Assembly (NCBI GenBank): GCA_018239985.1
Contig: JAFEGK010000013.1
Location: forward strand, 43,592 to 77,398
Length of the DNA stretch: 33,807 nt
DNA from: Verrucomicrobiota bacterium
Lineage (GTDB): Bacteria; Chlamydiota; Chlamydiia; Chlamydiales; Rhabdochlamydiaceae
Reading direction: 5' to 3'
The notes beneath the pieces were generated by a model. The model did no database searches. It was not told the origin of the DNA and saw only the letters and a program-made list of their open reading frames with translations. Positions 7,560-15,500 of the stretch are shown here, in pieces. Position 1 is the stretch's first letter; every line of letters begins with the position of its first letter. Position numbers and translations under genes: made by a program.

Positions 7560-7991
7560 TTAAGACTTAGTCCAGTCTTGGCGCTTAGCCCTTTTGACCG
7601 GTTCTTTGACAGTTTTTTTCTTTGGCGCTTCAGAGGGCTGCTCTGACATTGTAGAGGAAAATTTGCGGGCTGAATCGTAAAGCTCACGGCGCGTTTTTTG
7701 AACGAGCTGCCATTGCTCGGGAGTAAAATTGCTAGGGTTTTCTGCGTAGGCGGTCAGCTCTTCTTCAGTCATCCCAGACGCCTCGGCCGTTGTCTTAGCT
7801 ACCTCTTGCAGTTTTGAATGGAGCTGGGTCATCATCTGTACCATTTCCTCTCTAGTCTCTTTATCGGCATTGGGAAACTCTTTACGGAGGGTCTCAAAAA
7901 AGACTACTGCTTCCTGGAGGACCTCTTCGAGTTTAACACGCTCACCCTGGCTCAGGAGCCCTAACAGCCTTTCGTATTCCTTTCTTATCAT
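7560..7991 (-). CDS. Small helical protein, possible translocon chaperone
   Basis: This 143-residue protein has no recognised domain. It is almost entirely helical and charged, with heptad-like Leu/Val spacing in residues 5-70, then a short EEELTAYAENPSNFTPEQW segment, and ends in a strongly basic Lys/Arg-rich tail. It lacks a signal peptide and membrane spans. It is first on the minus strand, divergent from the T3S apparatus operon and next to the EspA/SseB-like gene. In SPI-2 the small coiled-coil chaperone SseA holds this place before sseB, so a chaperone role is a reasonable guess from position only. The start at 7991 lacks a strong Shine-Dalgarno site, and the predicted leader is almost absent. 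Confidence 0.6.
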   Translation of the reverse strand: MIRKEYERLLGLLSQGERVKLEEVLQEAVVFFETLRKEFPNADKETREEMVQMMTQLHSKLQEVAKTTAEASGMTEEELTAYAENPSNFTPEQWQLVQKTRRELYDSARKFSSTMSEQPSEAPKKKTVKEPVKRAKRQDWTKS

Positions 7992-7997
7992 ACTTTC

Positions 7998-8026
7998 ATT
8001 ATATCAAATTATTATTTAAATTTTAA
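7998..8026 (-). promoter_or_regulatory. Candidate promoter for the 143-residue gene
   Basis: Minus strand: TTAAAA (8026-8021), 17 bases, then a perfect TATAAT (8003-7998). The -10 box ends only six bases before the ATG at 7991, so the message would be essentially leaderless unless a downstream start is used. The -35 matches consensus at four of six positions. Confidence 0.5.
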
Positions 8027-8070
8027 CCACCTTTTTAAGGAGCTAAAAGTGAGGCTGTTGAAGATTAGGA

Positions 8071-8099
8071 TTGCAATTAAATTCGTTTGGGGCTTTAAT
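8071..8099 (+). promoter_or_regulatory. Candidate promoter of the T3S apparatus operon
   Basis: TTGCAA (8071-8076), 17 bases, then TTTAAT (8094-8099), in the 131-base divergent region before the first gene of the plus-strand T3S operon. Matches are four and five of six. GGGGC (8089-8093) and GCCCC (8109-8113) form an inverted repeat spanning the -10 and predicted start, a possible regulator site. The start codon at 8123 has no strong ribosome-binding site. Confidence 0.5.
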
Positions 8100-8122
8100 T
8101 TTACGCAGGCCCCGGGTATTGA

Positions 8123-8530
8123 ATGAGTTATATGGACTATCTAAAGCAGTTGTGTGAGGAGCTAAATCTTGACCCCCATCTCAGGAATGAGAATGGCCGC
8201 TTTTATTTGCCCTTCCCCTCTGCAACTGTGGAGGTAAAGCCCTTAGAACCAGGGGTTTATTTCCACTCCCCAATCCGCTCTTGCCCTAATGTAAAAAAGG
8301 AGGAGCTCTTTATCCAATTGATGAAGGCGAATCTCTTTGGCCAGGGGACCATGGGTTCGACGATTGCCCTAAACGGAAACGATAACCTCTTGACACTCTC
8401 TCGGGGTATGGCTTATGACATGGATTACAGGGCCTTTAGGGGGGCTTTGGAGGATTTCATCAATATCGTCGAATATTGGAGAGAGGAAATTGACCGCCAC
8501 GTGAAACAAGCGGAAGACAGAATATTATGA
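8123..8530 (+). CDS. CesT-family T3S chaperone (CT663-like)
   Basis: Probable class I T3S chaperone that binds effector N-termini in the cytosol and delivers them to the ATPase. At 135 residues it has the size and alternating helix-strand pattern of CesT/SycE proteins: N-terminal helix (MDYLKQLCEELNL), strands around FYLPF, ATVEVKPLEPGVYF and STIALNGNDNLLTLSRGM, and C-terminal helix (AFRGALEDFINIVEYWREEIDRH). Synteny supports it, because CT663, a chaperone of this type, precedes cdsD in Chlamydia. It is first in the operon, and its last four bases (ATGA) overlap the start of sctD, indicating translational coupling. Acidic and basic residues are mixed, and there is no membrane segment or signal peptide. 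The cognate effector cannot be read from here. Confidence 0.8.
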   Translation: MSYMDYLKQLCEELNLDPHLRNENGRFYLPFPSATVEVKPLEPGVYFHSPIRSCPNVKKEELFIQLMKANLFGQGTMGSTIALNGNDNLLTLSRGMAYDMDYRAFRGALEDFINIVEYWREEIDRHVKQAEDRIL

Positions 8531-10260
8531 ACGGATATCTAATTGCTGAAGAGGGGCCACTCGCTGGCACGACGATTGTCTTCGAAGAGGGCGCTGGGGA
8601 TAATGTCTGGTCACTCGGAAGGGACCCTGAGACTAGTGATGTTCTTTTGGAAGATCCGATGGTCTCCAGACGCCATGCGATTGTAAGACTGACTCCCGAA
8701 GGGTTTATTTTCGAAAACTTGAGCACGGTCAACCCCGCTACGCAAAATGGGATGGTGATCGCCGACCCTGTTCTGCTCAAAGAGGGCGACATTCTTCAGA
8801 TTGGCTCGACGTTCTTCAACTTTACTGAAATTCCCCCTGAGCAAGACGTCCTACCACCTCCTATAGCACAGCCAGAGCAGCCCCGAGCTGGGGGGCCTTC
8901 AGCTGAAATGGCCTCTGAGCTACATTTTGGGCCTCACCCTGAGACTCGGTGGCTTTTGAAGGTGATCTCAGGGCCCAATGCAGGCGCTGAATTTGCGATG
9001 CACAAGGGGGCCACTTATTTGATTGGGAAGGACCCCAATATCTGCGACATTGTGTTCCAGGATTTGAGTGTCTCGAGGCAACATGCCCGACTTTCTATTG
9101 ATGCCGATGAAAATGCTTTCGTCGAAGATTTGGGCAGCCGCAACGGGGTAATCGTCAACGGGGAGCTGATCGGCGAGAAGACGCTGCTCACTTCTCAGGA
9201 CTTGATCGCCTTGGGGACGACCACTTTCTTGGTCGTTGATCGGCTGGAGGCTAGGGAGACGATTCTGTCGCCTGCAGTAGGGATGCCAGCCATGCCTTCT
9301 AAGGCCCAAGAAGCGCGCGCTGCCCGCAAGGAAAAAGAGGATTGGAAGGAGATGTCAATCCCCAAACGGCATTTGATTGTGGCAGGGGTACTTGCCGGGG
9401 TCCTTTTTGTCAGTGTGTTTGCGATGATCTCGCTTTTCAAATCGGAACCTATTGTGGTCAAGCAGGTCGATGAAAGTGTCCGCATAGAGCAGGCCATTGC
9501 TGGCTTCCCCGGTGTCCAATTTACCTATAACCACCCCTCGGGGAAGTTGTTCCTAGTAGGCCATGTGCTAACGAGTGTCAATCACCAAGAATTGCTGTTT
9601 GCCTTAAAGGAGCTCTCTTTCGTTCGCTCTGTAGAAGACAATGTGATTGTCGATGAGCTGGTTTGGCAAAATATGAATGCTATGCTTGCCCTTAATCCGC
9701 AATGGGTCGGTGTTTCGATGTATGCACCTGAACCTGGGAAATTTGTTCTCAGAGGCTATATCGATACGGTGGAAAATGCGGTGGCTTTAAATGACTATGT
9801 CAATCTCAACTTCAACTATCTGGATCGTCTCCAAAATCAGGTTGTCGTTGAGAAAAATCTGCAAAGTGAGATTGCTAGTATGCTCGCTAGCAAGGGGCTC
9901 GGCGGTGTCTCTTTTGACTTGGTCGATGGCGAGCTGGTGCTAGCTGGAAAGGTCGCTAAAGATAAGGATTCTGCTTACTTGACTCTGATCGATGCCTTCA
10001 AAAAGGTGCCAGGTATCCGTGAAGTGAAAAATTATGCGGTGGTAACAACCGCTGAAAGCTCTCTCACCGATATAACCAGTCAGTTTCAGGTGACTGGGTA
10101 TTCAAAGCGCGATGAAATGGACTACTATGTGGTGATCAATGGGAAGATTTTGGGAAAAGGTGACCTACTCGAAGGGATGTTGATCACAGCGATTAAGCCG
10201 AAGATGGTTTTGCTTGAGAAAGAAGGGCAGATGTTCAGAATCGACTATAACTTGCAGTGA
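8527..10260 (+). CDS. sctD: SctD/CdsD inner-membrane ring protein with two FHA domains
   Basis: Forms the larger inner-membrane ring of the T3S apparatus. The 577-residue protein has two cytosolic forkhead-associated domains: FHA1 about 28-98 (GRDP, SRRHA, NG) and FHA2 about 162-235 (GKDP, SRQHA, SRNG). Both keep the Gly-Arg/Lys, Ser-Arg, His and Asn-Gly signature of phosphothreonine binding. A proline-rich linker lies at 103-124. One transmembrane segment spans 282-304. The periplasmic part (about 315-577) has three BON/ring-building-type repeats and a C-terminal beta domain (VVINGKILGKGDLLEGM). Chlamydia CdsD also has two FHA domains but is longer (about 829 residues). The kinase gene at the operon end is an attractive source of the phosphothreonine ligand; that link is inference. 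Confidence 0.95.
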   Translation: MNGYLIAEEGPLAGTTIVFEEGAGDNVWSLGRDPETSDVLLEDPMVSRRHAIVRLTPEGFIFENLSTVNPATQNGMVIADPVLLKEGDILQIGSTFFNFTEIPPEQDVLPPPIAQPEQPRAGGPSAEMASELHFGPHPETRWLLKVISGPNAGAEFAMHKGATYLIGKDPNICDIVFQDLSVSRQHARLSIDADENAFVEDLGSRNGVIVNGELIGEKTLLTSQDLIALGTTTFLVVDRLEARETILSPAVGMPAMPSKAQEARAARKEKEDWKEMSIPKRHLIVAGVLAGVLFVSVFAMISLFKSEPIVVKQVDESVRIEQAIAGFPGVQFTYNHPSGKLFLVGHVLTSVNHQELLFALKELSFVRSVEDNVIVDELVWQNMNAMLALNPQWVGVSMYAPEPGKFVLRGYIDTVENAVALNDYVNLNFNYLDRLQNQVVVEKNLQSEIASMLASKGLGGVSFDLVDGELVLAGKVAKDKDSAYLTLIDAFKKVPGIREVKNYAVVTTAESSLTDITSQFQVTGYSKRDEMDYYVVINGKILGKGDLLEGMLITAIKPKMVLLEKEGQMFRIDYNLQ

Positions 10261-10325
10261 ACATTAAATGTTGTACAAAAAATTGGCGTTGAGCACAATG
10301 CGGTATGGGGTAACCAGGAGTTTAT

Positions 10326-10565
10326 ATGTTTGGTTTGGAAAAAAAACCTAAAGAGCCCTTCCAGTTTGATTTAGAAGCTGAAATGCACAAGGATCCGACC
10401 AAAGCTAAGGCTTTGATGAAGGAGATCGATGAACGGATTGGGAAGCTGAAAAACTTGCTTAGGCAAGGAGCAGAAACCGATGATTTCGATGAATATGGTG
10501 TGCTTTTACATGCTTATGCAGCGCTGCAAAGAGTCCTAAAACGGGTTATTGAGAAGAAAAAATAA
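10326..10565 (+). CDS. cdsE: CdsE-like needle co-chaperone
   Basis: Small 79-residue helical protein that, like PscE/YscE, probably binds the needle subunit with the TPR partner CdsG and keeps it unpolymerised in the cytosol. Chlamydia CdsE (CT665) is about 83 residues and occupies the same place between cdsD and cdsF. Visible features are two amphipathic helices (DPTKAKALMKEIDERIGKLK and EYGVLLHAYAALQRVLKRVI) separated by a short acidic turn. The start is set by CAGGAG eight bases upstream. The gap to sctD is 65 bases, the longest inside the apparatus operon. Confidence 0.85.
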   Translation: MFGLEKKPKEPFQFDLEAEMHKDPTKAKALMKEIDERIGKLKNLLRQGAETDDFDEYGVLLHAYAALQRVLKRVIEKKK

Positions 10566-10577
10566 GGAGAATTTGTC

Positions 10578-10841
10578 ATGAGTGGACCTACTTATCACTC
10601 GCCTTGGTCGGGAACGATTACTTTTTCGACGATGATTAAGGCTTACATCAAATTGCAGAGCCAGGTTGTTTCTGCTGTACGCGCTGTCGCAAGCCGCATT
10701 TCTCAGGCGACCCCTGGTAAATTCTTGCTATTGCAATTCCAAATGAGCCAAGTCACGCAGATCGGTGAATCGATCTCAAACGTTATCAGTCAGGTGATGT
10801 CGGTGATCAATAACTCGATTAGAAACCAAAAAACTCAATAA
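10578..10841 (+). CDS. sctF: SctF/CdsF needle subunit
   Basis: Polymerises into the extracellular T3S needle. The 87-residue length fits needle proteins, and the position between cdsE and cdsG matches Chlamydia CT666. The protein is a helical hairpin: a first helix around FSTMIKAYIKLQSQVVSAVRAV, a turn around SQATPGKF, and a second helix LLLQFQMSQVTQIGESISNVISQVMSVINNSI, the polymerising C-terminal helix. No cysteines are present. The N-terminus is Ser/Thr/Pro rich, as expected of an unfolded secretion signal. AAGGAG precedes the ATG with good spacing, consistent with high-level synthesis. Confidence 0.93.
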   Translation: MSGPTYHSPWSGTITFSTMIKAYIKLQSQVVSAVRAVASRISQATPGKFLLLQFQMSQVTQIGESISNVISQVMSVINNSIRNQKTQ

Positions 10842-10859
10842 GGTTAGGGGGAAAATATT

Positions 10860-11306
10860 ATGGCAGATCTTCAAAAGTTCAAAGACCACTTTATTCTCCT
10901 TTGCGAAGCTGGTTTCATCGCGGTCAATCAGGCCGACGAAGATTCGGCCGCCAAGCTCTTTAAGGCGTCCGAGATGCTTAGACCAGACAATACTCTTCCA
11001 AAGGTGGGTCGCGGCTATATGCATATGATGAAGCTCGAGCTTAAGCAAGCCTGCACTCTCTTTGACGAGGTGATTGCAAAAGAGCCCAACAATGAGATGG
11101 CTAAGGCTTTTTTAGGCCTCAGTTATGCTCTGACTGCGACAGATGTTGCAAGAGGTGAGCATCTACTCGAGGAGACTGCAGAGAAATCAAAAGATCCTCA
11201 AGTAAAGAAACTTGCCGATACTGCACTTGACTTCGTAGAAAAATTCATCAAAAAAGCTCCGACACCTGTTCAAAAACAGCCCGAAAAGAAGAAGAAAAAG
11301 AAATGA
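10860..11306 (+). CDS. cdsG: CdsG-like TPR needle chaperone
   Basis: This 148-residue tetratricopeptide-like protein is the probable PscG/YscG equivalent that, with CdsE, holds the needle subunit monomeric. Two to three TPR-like helix pairs are visible: GFIAVNQADEDSAAKLFKASEML, GYMHMMKLELKQACTLFDEVIAKEPNN and MAKAFLGLSYALTATDVARGEHLLEE. The C-terminus is a Lys-rich tail (QKQPEKKKKKK). Chlamydia CT667 has the same length and place. AGGGGG lies upstream of the ATG. The last four bases overlap the next start (ATGA), so translation is coupled to the CT668-like gene. Confidence 0.85.
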   Translation: MADLQKFKDHFILLCEAGFIAVNQADEDSAAKLFKASEMLRPDNTLPKVGRGYMHMMKLELKQACTLFDEVIAKEPNNEMAKAFLGLSYALTATDVARGEHLLEETAEKSKDPQVKKLADTALDFVEKFIKKAPTPVQKQPEKKKKKK

Positions 11307-11956
11307 GTACTGGTATCCCCAATCCTAAAGATGTTACGGAAGCTGCAGGGATGGTACCTCGCGTAGGCGAGGGGCCCTCCAAAGAGCCTGATGATCAGAT
11401 CAAGTCGTTTAGCTCTTATATGAAGGGTGGCCAGCCCAATCCGTTGATGGGTACTGGGCAGTCGACGCAGGTTTCCCCTTTTGATTTAGCCCACGGGAAG
11501 GTGCCGCCACCAGGGCCGACGCTAGCGTCGATTCAAGAGCAAGCAAAGGTGGCCCAGGGGACGATGGGCGATATCTCTAATCAGCTCAATACGCCGAAGC
11601 TGAAACTGAAGCAGTCGACCAAATATCTGCTGAAAAATAAGCTCTCCTCAGCAAATGGGCACATCCAGTCTGCTGCTGGCAAGTTGGGCGCTCCGATCGT
11701 GGGTGATGAAGAGAAGGGTGAAAAAGGTGGCCCTCTTCAGAAGTTTGTCAACTTGGTCACTTCCGGTCAGAGGCAGCTAGATGCCACTCAGCAGATGCTC
11801 GCACAGATTTCGGCAAAGGGTGAGCAGATGAGTCCTGCCGATATGTTGATGCTCCAGATTAAATTGAATAAGGCTCAACAGGAATTGGAATACTCATCTC
11901 TGTTGCTCGGAAAAGCGATCGACGATCTGAAGATGATGATGAACATCCAATTATAA
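11303..11956 (+). CDS. CT668-like T3S operon protein
   Basis: This 217-residue protein occupies the position of Chlamydia CT668 (similar length) between cdsG and the ATPase gene. The N-terminal half (about 1-85) is low-complexity and rich in Pro, Gly, Ser and Gln. The C-terminal half has helices with coiled-coil character, notably 155-217 (LVTSGQRQLDATQQMLAQIS, MLMLQIKLNKAQQELEY, SSLLLGKAIDDLKMMM). The final helix resembles the C-terminal helix of needle/inner-rod-like T3S substrates, but this is not a firm match. No signal peptide or membrane span is seen. The role is not known to me; an early substrate, inner-rod or ATPase-associated role is possible. Confidence 0.75.
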   Translation: MSTGIPNPKDVTEAAGMVPRVGEGPSKEPDDQIKSFSSYMKGGQPNPLMGTGQSTQVSPFDLAHGKVPPPGPTLASIQEQAKVAQGTMGDISNQLNTPKLKLKQSTKYLLKNKLSSANGHIQSAAGKLGAPIVGDEEKGEKGGPLQKFVNLVTSGQRQLDATQQMLAQISAKGEQMSPADMLMLQIKLNKAQQELEYSSLLLGKAIDDLKMMMNIQL

Positions 11957-11970
11957 CTTAGGGGTCCTTT

Positions 11971-13287
11971 ATGGCCAAAACCCCAGATTTTGATAAAATT
12001 ATTTCCCACCTCGACCAGATCGAGCTGACGACTGTCCACGGGCGAATTACCGAGGTGGTCGGCATGCTGATCAAAGCGGTTATTCCCGATGTGAAGATGG
12101 GTGAAATCTGCATGATCAAGCGGGATGGAGATCCTTTGATGGCAGAAGTGGTCGGCTTTACCCGAGATGAGGTCTATCTCTCCCCTTTTGGCGAGATGAT
12201 CGGCATTGGCCCTTCTTCTGAAGTGATCCCTCTCAAAATGTCGATGCAGATCAAGGTGGGCAAAGAGCTGCTCGGCCGTGTTTTGAACGGCTATGGGGAA
12301 GCGATCGATGTAGAGGAAAAAGGGCCTCTCAATCTCACTGAATCGTATCCTGTTATTCAATCCCCTCCAGATCCTCTCAAGCGGCAACTGATCGACGAAC
12401 CTTTAGAAACGGGGGTTCGGGCGATCGATGGTGTTCTGACGGTCGGTAAGGGGCAGAGGATGGGGATCTTCGCCGGTGCGGGGGTCGGAAAATCAACTCT
12501 GCTCGGGATGATCGCCCGCAATGCGGTAGCAGATGTCAACGTGATCGCGCTGATCGGTGAGCGGGGTCGCGAGGTGCGCGAATTTTTGATCAATGACCTT
12601 GGCGAAGAGGGGCTCAAAAGGTCTGTAGTCATTGTCTCGACTTCCGACCAGACGGCTCAGGTCCGGATCAACGCTGCTTATGTGGGAACAGCAATTGCTG
12701 AATATTTCCGCGAGCAGGGCAAAACGGTGATTTTGATGATGGATTCGGTCACCCGCTTCGCCCGCGCTCTGCGTGAAGTTGGGCTCGCTGCTGGTGAGCC
12801 TCCTGCCAGAGCTGGTTTTACCCCTTCTGTCTTCGCAACGCTGCCAAAGCTGCTCGAGCGCTCTGGGAACTCGGCCAAAGGGTTCATGACCGCTTTCTAC
12901 ACGATTTTGGTCGCCGGCGACGATATCAATGAACCTGTTGCCGATGAGACGAAATCGATTCTCGACGGTCACATCATTCTCTCAAACGATCTGGCCCGCC
13001 AGCACCACTATCCTGCGATCGATGTGCTCGCCTCGATTACCCGGGTTTTGTCGCTTGTGGCGACCAAGGAACATATGGAGTTGATCGGTAAGATCCGTGA
13101 GGTTCTCTCCCACTACAAAAAAAACGAGCTGCTGATCCGCATTGGGGAATACAAACCAGGCTCCGACAAGCAGGCCGATTTTGCGATCCGCTATGTCGAT
13201 CAGGTCAACCGCTTCTTGAAGCAGCGTGTCGATGAAAAATGTTCTTTTAATGAGACGTTGAGCCAACTGAAAGCTCTCTTCCGATAA
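11971..13287 (+). CDS. sctN: SctN/CdsN T3S ATPase
   Basis: Hexameric F1-beta/FliI-like ATPase at the cytosolic face of the export gate that strips chaperones and unfolds substrates. The 438 residues match the family. Motifs are Walker A GAGVGKST (169-176), the IGERGREV segment (195-202) with catalytic Glu, Walker B VILMMD (253-258) running into DSVTRFARA, and the arginine-finger region toward the C-terminus. The N-terminal beta-barrel (about 18-90) and the C-terminal helical domain that binds chaperones are both present. The start at 11971 is preceded by TTAGGGG. Its stop overlaps the start of sctO by one base (TAATG), so the two are coupled. Confidence 0.97.
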   Translation: MAKTPDFDKIISHLDQIELTTVHGRITEVVGMLIKAVIPDVKMGEICMIKRDGDPLMAEVVGFTRDEVYLSPFGEMIGIGPSSEVIPLKMSMQIKVGKELLGRVLNGYGEAIDVEEKGPLNLTESYPVIQSPPDPLKRQLIDEPLETGVRAIDGVLTVGKGQRMGIFAGAGVGKSTLLGMIARNAVADVNVIALIGERGREVREFLINDLGEEGLKRSVVIVSTSDQTAQVRINAAYVGTAIAEYFREQGKTVILMMDSVTRFARALREVGLAAGEPPARAGFTPSVFATLPKLLERSGNSAKGFMTAFYTILVAGDDINEPVADETKSILDGHIILSNDLARQHHYPAIDVLASITRVLSLVATKEHMELIGKIREVLSHYKKNELLIRIGEYKPGSDKQADFAIRYVDQVNRFLKQRVDEKCSFNETLSQLKALFR

Positions 13288-13790
13288 TGGCTAAAGAGTA
13301 CCCCCTTCACCAGCTTCAGGTCATCAAAAAGAAAAAGCTTGAAGAAGCAGAAAGGGTGCTGCGCGAAAAAAAGGAAAAGCTAGCACAGGAAGAGGAAAAG
13401 CTCAAAAAGATCGAGGAAGAGCGGGATAAGGTCAAAAAGCACAAGCAAGATAAGCTGACGCAGCTGCGGGCGGCTCTCGATGAGGGTGAGAGGACCGACA
13501 AGATCGAACAGAAGCGGCTCTACTTGAAGCTGGTGGAAGAAAAGCTAAAGGTGCACGAAAAAAAGGTTGCAGATCAAATCAAACAGGTAGAAAAAGCTGA
13601 GCAAGAGGTGGAAGAGGCCCGAAAGGTAATGGTCAAAAAACAGCGCGAAGTTGAGAAGCTGAAAGAGCACGCCCACGAATGGAAAAAAGAGGAAGCGAAA
13701 GAGCTCGAGAAGGAAGAGGCCAAAGAGACCGATGAGATGGGCAGCACCCGTTTCATCATGAAGAAAAAAAAGCGGGAAGAGAATGGCTGA
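13287..13790 (+). CDS. sctO: SctO/CdsO central stalk
   Basis: A 167-residue, highly charged coiled-coil protein (FliJ/YscO type) that inserts into the SctN hexamer and links it to the export gate. Nearly the whole chain (about 10-150) is Lys/Glu-rich heptad sequence. The start (MAKEYPLHQLQVIKKKKLEEAE) resembles the typical YscO/CdsO N-terminus with conserved YPL and LxxIK. Length and place match Chlamydia CT670 (168 residues). It overlaps sctN by one base and the next gene by eight bases. Confidence 0.92.
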   Translation: MAKEYPLHQLQVIKKKKLEEAERVLREKKEKLAQEEEKLKKIEEERDKVKKHKQDKLTQLRAALDEGERTDKIEQKRLYLKLVEEKLKVHEKKVADQIKQVEKAEQEVEEARKVMVKKQREVEKLKEHAHEWKKEEAKELEKEEAKETDEMGSTRFIMKKKKREENG

Positions 13791-14970
13791 CGTGGGAAAG
13801 ATTGAAGGGGGCAAATTAGGACCCGGCCCAGAAGGTCCAAAGCGAAAAAAAGGGAGTGAGCCGGACCGCTTTCGGGAGATGATGAAATCGGGCAAAGTAC
13901 GTGAAACTGACCCCGAAGAGCAGCGGAAACGGAAGAGTCAGGCAGAACGAGAAGAGGAAGAGGCAGCCGAAATGACCACAGCCCAGCCTTCGAATCGAGA
14001 TATCATTACCCCTACCCCATCGGCCGAATTTGATTTTAAGATCCCCGATACTGGAGGTGTAGCCCCTGCCGAAGAGGCATCAGCGGCGCCTGCGCCACAG
14101 TCTGAGCCCTCCTTTTATGAACCTCCCCCTGAAGAGAACTATCCTGTAGCCGAAACTGAACCCTCTGTATCTACTCCACAGCAGCCAAGAGCAGAGAGGA
14201 GAAAGCCTGCTGAGCAGCAGCAACAGCCTGTTAAAAAAGTGACGCCGACTGAAAAGGGGAAACCGGCTGAAAAAAAAGCTGCTACAACAGTCAAAGCACA
14301 GGCGACGAAAAAAGAGCCCCCCAAAGGTCCAGAAAAACCTCCCGCACCTTCTGCTCTGAAAAAAGCAGAGGAGCCTACTCCCACTGAAGAAGCCGCTATC
14401 CCTCCCCCGCTTACTGCTCTACCACAAGGCGCTTGGGAGGCGACAGAAGATTTAGAAAGAGGGGAAGAGAAATTGGTGAAAAAAGTGGCGCCGGTGAAAA
14501 AAGAGGAGCCTGTAATCCCCACCACTTTCCAAACCCCAGCTCCTCCAGGAGCCCCGCTTGTTTTGCCTGGCGAGCCCCTGCAGCCTCTCGCAGCCCCTTT
14601 TGCCCATCTTCCCGCCGCTGTCGCTGCCCTCTTTGAGCGGATGGTCGGGGTGATGACGGTGATGACGACGACAGGGGTCACCCAAACGACGATCAACTTA
14701 GACAATCCCAAATATGCCAATTCGGTTTTCTATGGAGCGCAGATCGTCATCTCAGAATTCTCGACCGCCCCAAAAGCCTACAACATCCAACTACTTGGGA
14801 ATCAGCAGGCCGTCACCCTCTTCAGCAACAACGTACAGGAATTAGTGGCAGCTTTTCAGGCAGGCAATTATACTTTCAAAGTGAACCGGATAGATACCGG
14901 CTATCTCGCTGCTCCCCAAGAGCGGAAGAAAGAAGTGCGTCGCGTTAAACGGAAAAGAGGTGCAGAATGA
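13783..14970 (+). CDS. sctP: SctP/CdsP-like needle-length and switch protein
   Basis: Candidate molecular ruler that sets needle length and switches substrate specificity, like YscP/FliK. The 395 residues are longer than Chlamydia CT671 (about 283). Residues 1-275 are low-complexity, disordered, rich in Pro, Glu, Lys and Ala, with repeated KKxxPxEKxKPAEKK-like blocks, as expected of a ruler. The folded C-terminal domain is about 280-373 and includes TTGVTQTTINLD, GAQIVISEFSTAPKAYNIQ and VNRIDT; a basic tail follows. This domain is repeated in the next gene (residues 69-159 there), so the operon holds two copies. Place between sctO and sctQ fits SctP. Length variation in the disordered region would set ruler length; that is inference. 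Confidence 0.8.
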   Translation: MADVGKIEGGKLGPGPEGPKRKKGSEPDRFREMMKSGKVRETDPEEQRKRKSQAEREEEEAAEMTTAQPSNRDIITPTPSAEFDFKIPDTGGVAPAEEASAAPAPQSEPSFYEPPPEENYPVAETEPSVSTPQQPRAERRKPAEQQQQPVKKVTPTEKGKPAEKKAATTVKAQATKKEPPKGPEKPPAPSALKKAEEPTPTEEAAIPPPLTALPQGAWEATEDLERGEEKLVKKVAPVKKEEPVIPTTFQTPAPPGAPLVLPGEPLQPLAAPFAHLPAAVAALFERMVGVMTVMTTTGVTQTTINLDNPKYANSVFYGAQIVISEFSTAPKAYNIQLLGNQQAVTLFSNNVQELVAAFQAGNYTFKVNRIDTGYLAAPQERKKEVRRVKRKRGAE

Positions 14971-15500
14971 TTCCACAACCTATAGAACTGGCCAAAATTG
15001 AAAAAAGAGAATTGCCCAAGAGAGAGGGGGCAAGACAGCCCACTGCATACAAAAAAGAAAAAAATAAACTTCCTCAAGAGCTCCACGAGGGCTCCTTAGA
15101 GGTTATTAAACAATTTATTTCTCATTACGAGCCAACCCATGTCGACATCAAAATCGACCCTTCAACTCAGGTTGGAGCCCTCTATGATAAACTGCTCCAA
15201 ATGATCGTCATCACCCACTCTGAAGGGGTTCAGGAAACGACATTTTTTCTCGATGGGGATGCTTTCAATGTCTTTCAAGGAGCAAGAATCACCATCACCG
15301 AATACAGCACAGCCCCTAAGGTGTTCAACATCGAATTCTCAGCCGACGCGAGGGCCGTCAGCCTCTTCCAGTCACACGCCGCCGAGATGCTCATCGCTCT
15401 GCAAAAACAGGACCTTGGCTTTACCGTGAATAGAATCGACACCAGTTTAGAGGTGGAAAACTATCTGATTAAAAAAGTTGAGCGTGAGGAAGACGTTTAA
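14967..15500 (+). CDS. Second SctP-type switch-domain protein
   Basis: This 177-residue protein is a paralogue of the C-terminal domain of the upstream SctP-like protein. Shared positions include GVQETT/GVTQTT, LD, F-GA-I-I-E-STAPK--NI, AV-LF, a helix ending in L-AL, and F-VNRIDT. The N-terminus (1-60) is short, basic and has no long proline-rich ruler. Chlamydia trachomatis has a single gene (CT671) here, so this lineage has a tandem duplication or the ancestral state was double. The short form could be the true CdsP orthologue or a separate partner of SctQ or the switch protein SctU. It overlaps the upstream gene by four bases and sctQ by one, so translation is coupled throughout. Confidence 0.8.
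   Translation: MIPQPIELAKIEKRELPKREGARQPTAYKKEKNKLPQELHEGSLEVIKQFISHYEPTHVDIKIDPSTQVGALYDKLLQMIVITHSEGVQETTFFLDGDAFNVFQGARITITEYSTAPKVFNIEFSADARAVSLFQSHAAEMLIALQKQDLGFTVNRIDTSLEVENYLIKKVEREEDV

Noticed and set aside
10271-10299. Possible promoter TTGTAC-17-CACAAT before cdsE
   Set aside because: Only three and four of six matches. The 65-base gap makes an internal promoter possible, but this is too weak to annotate.
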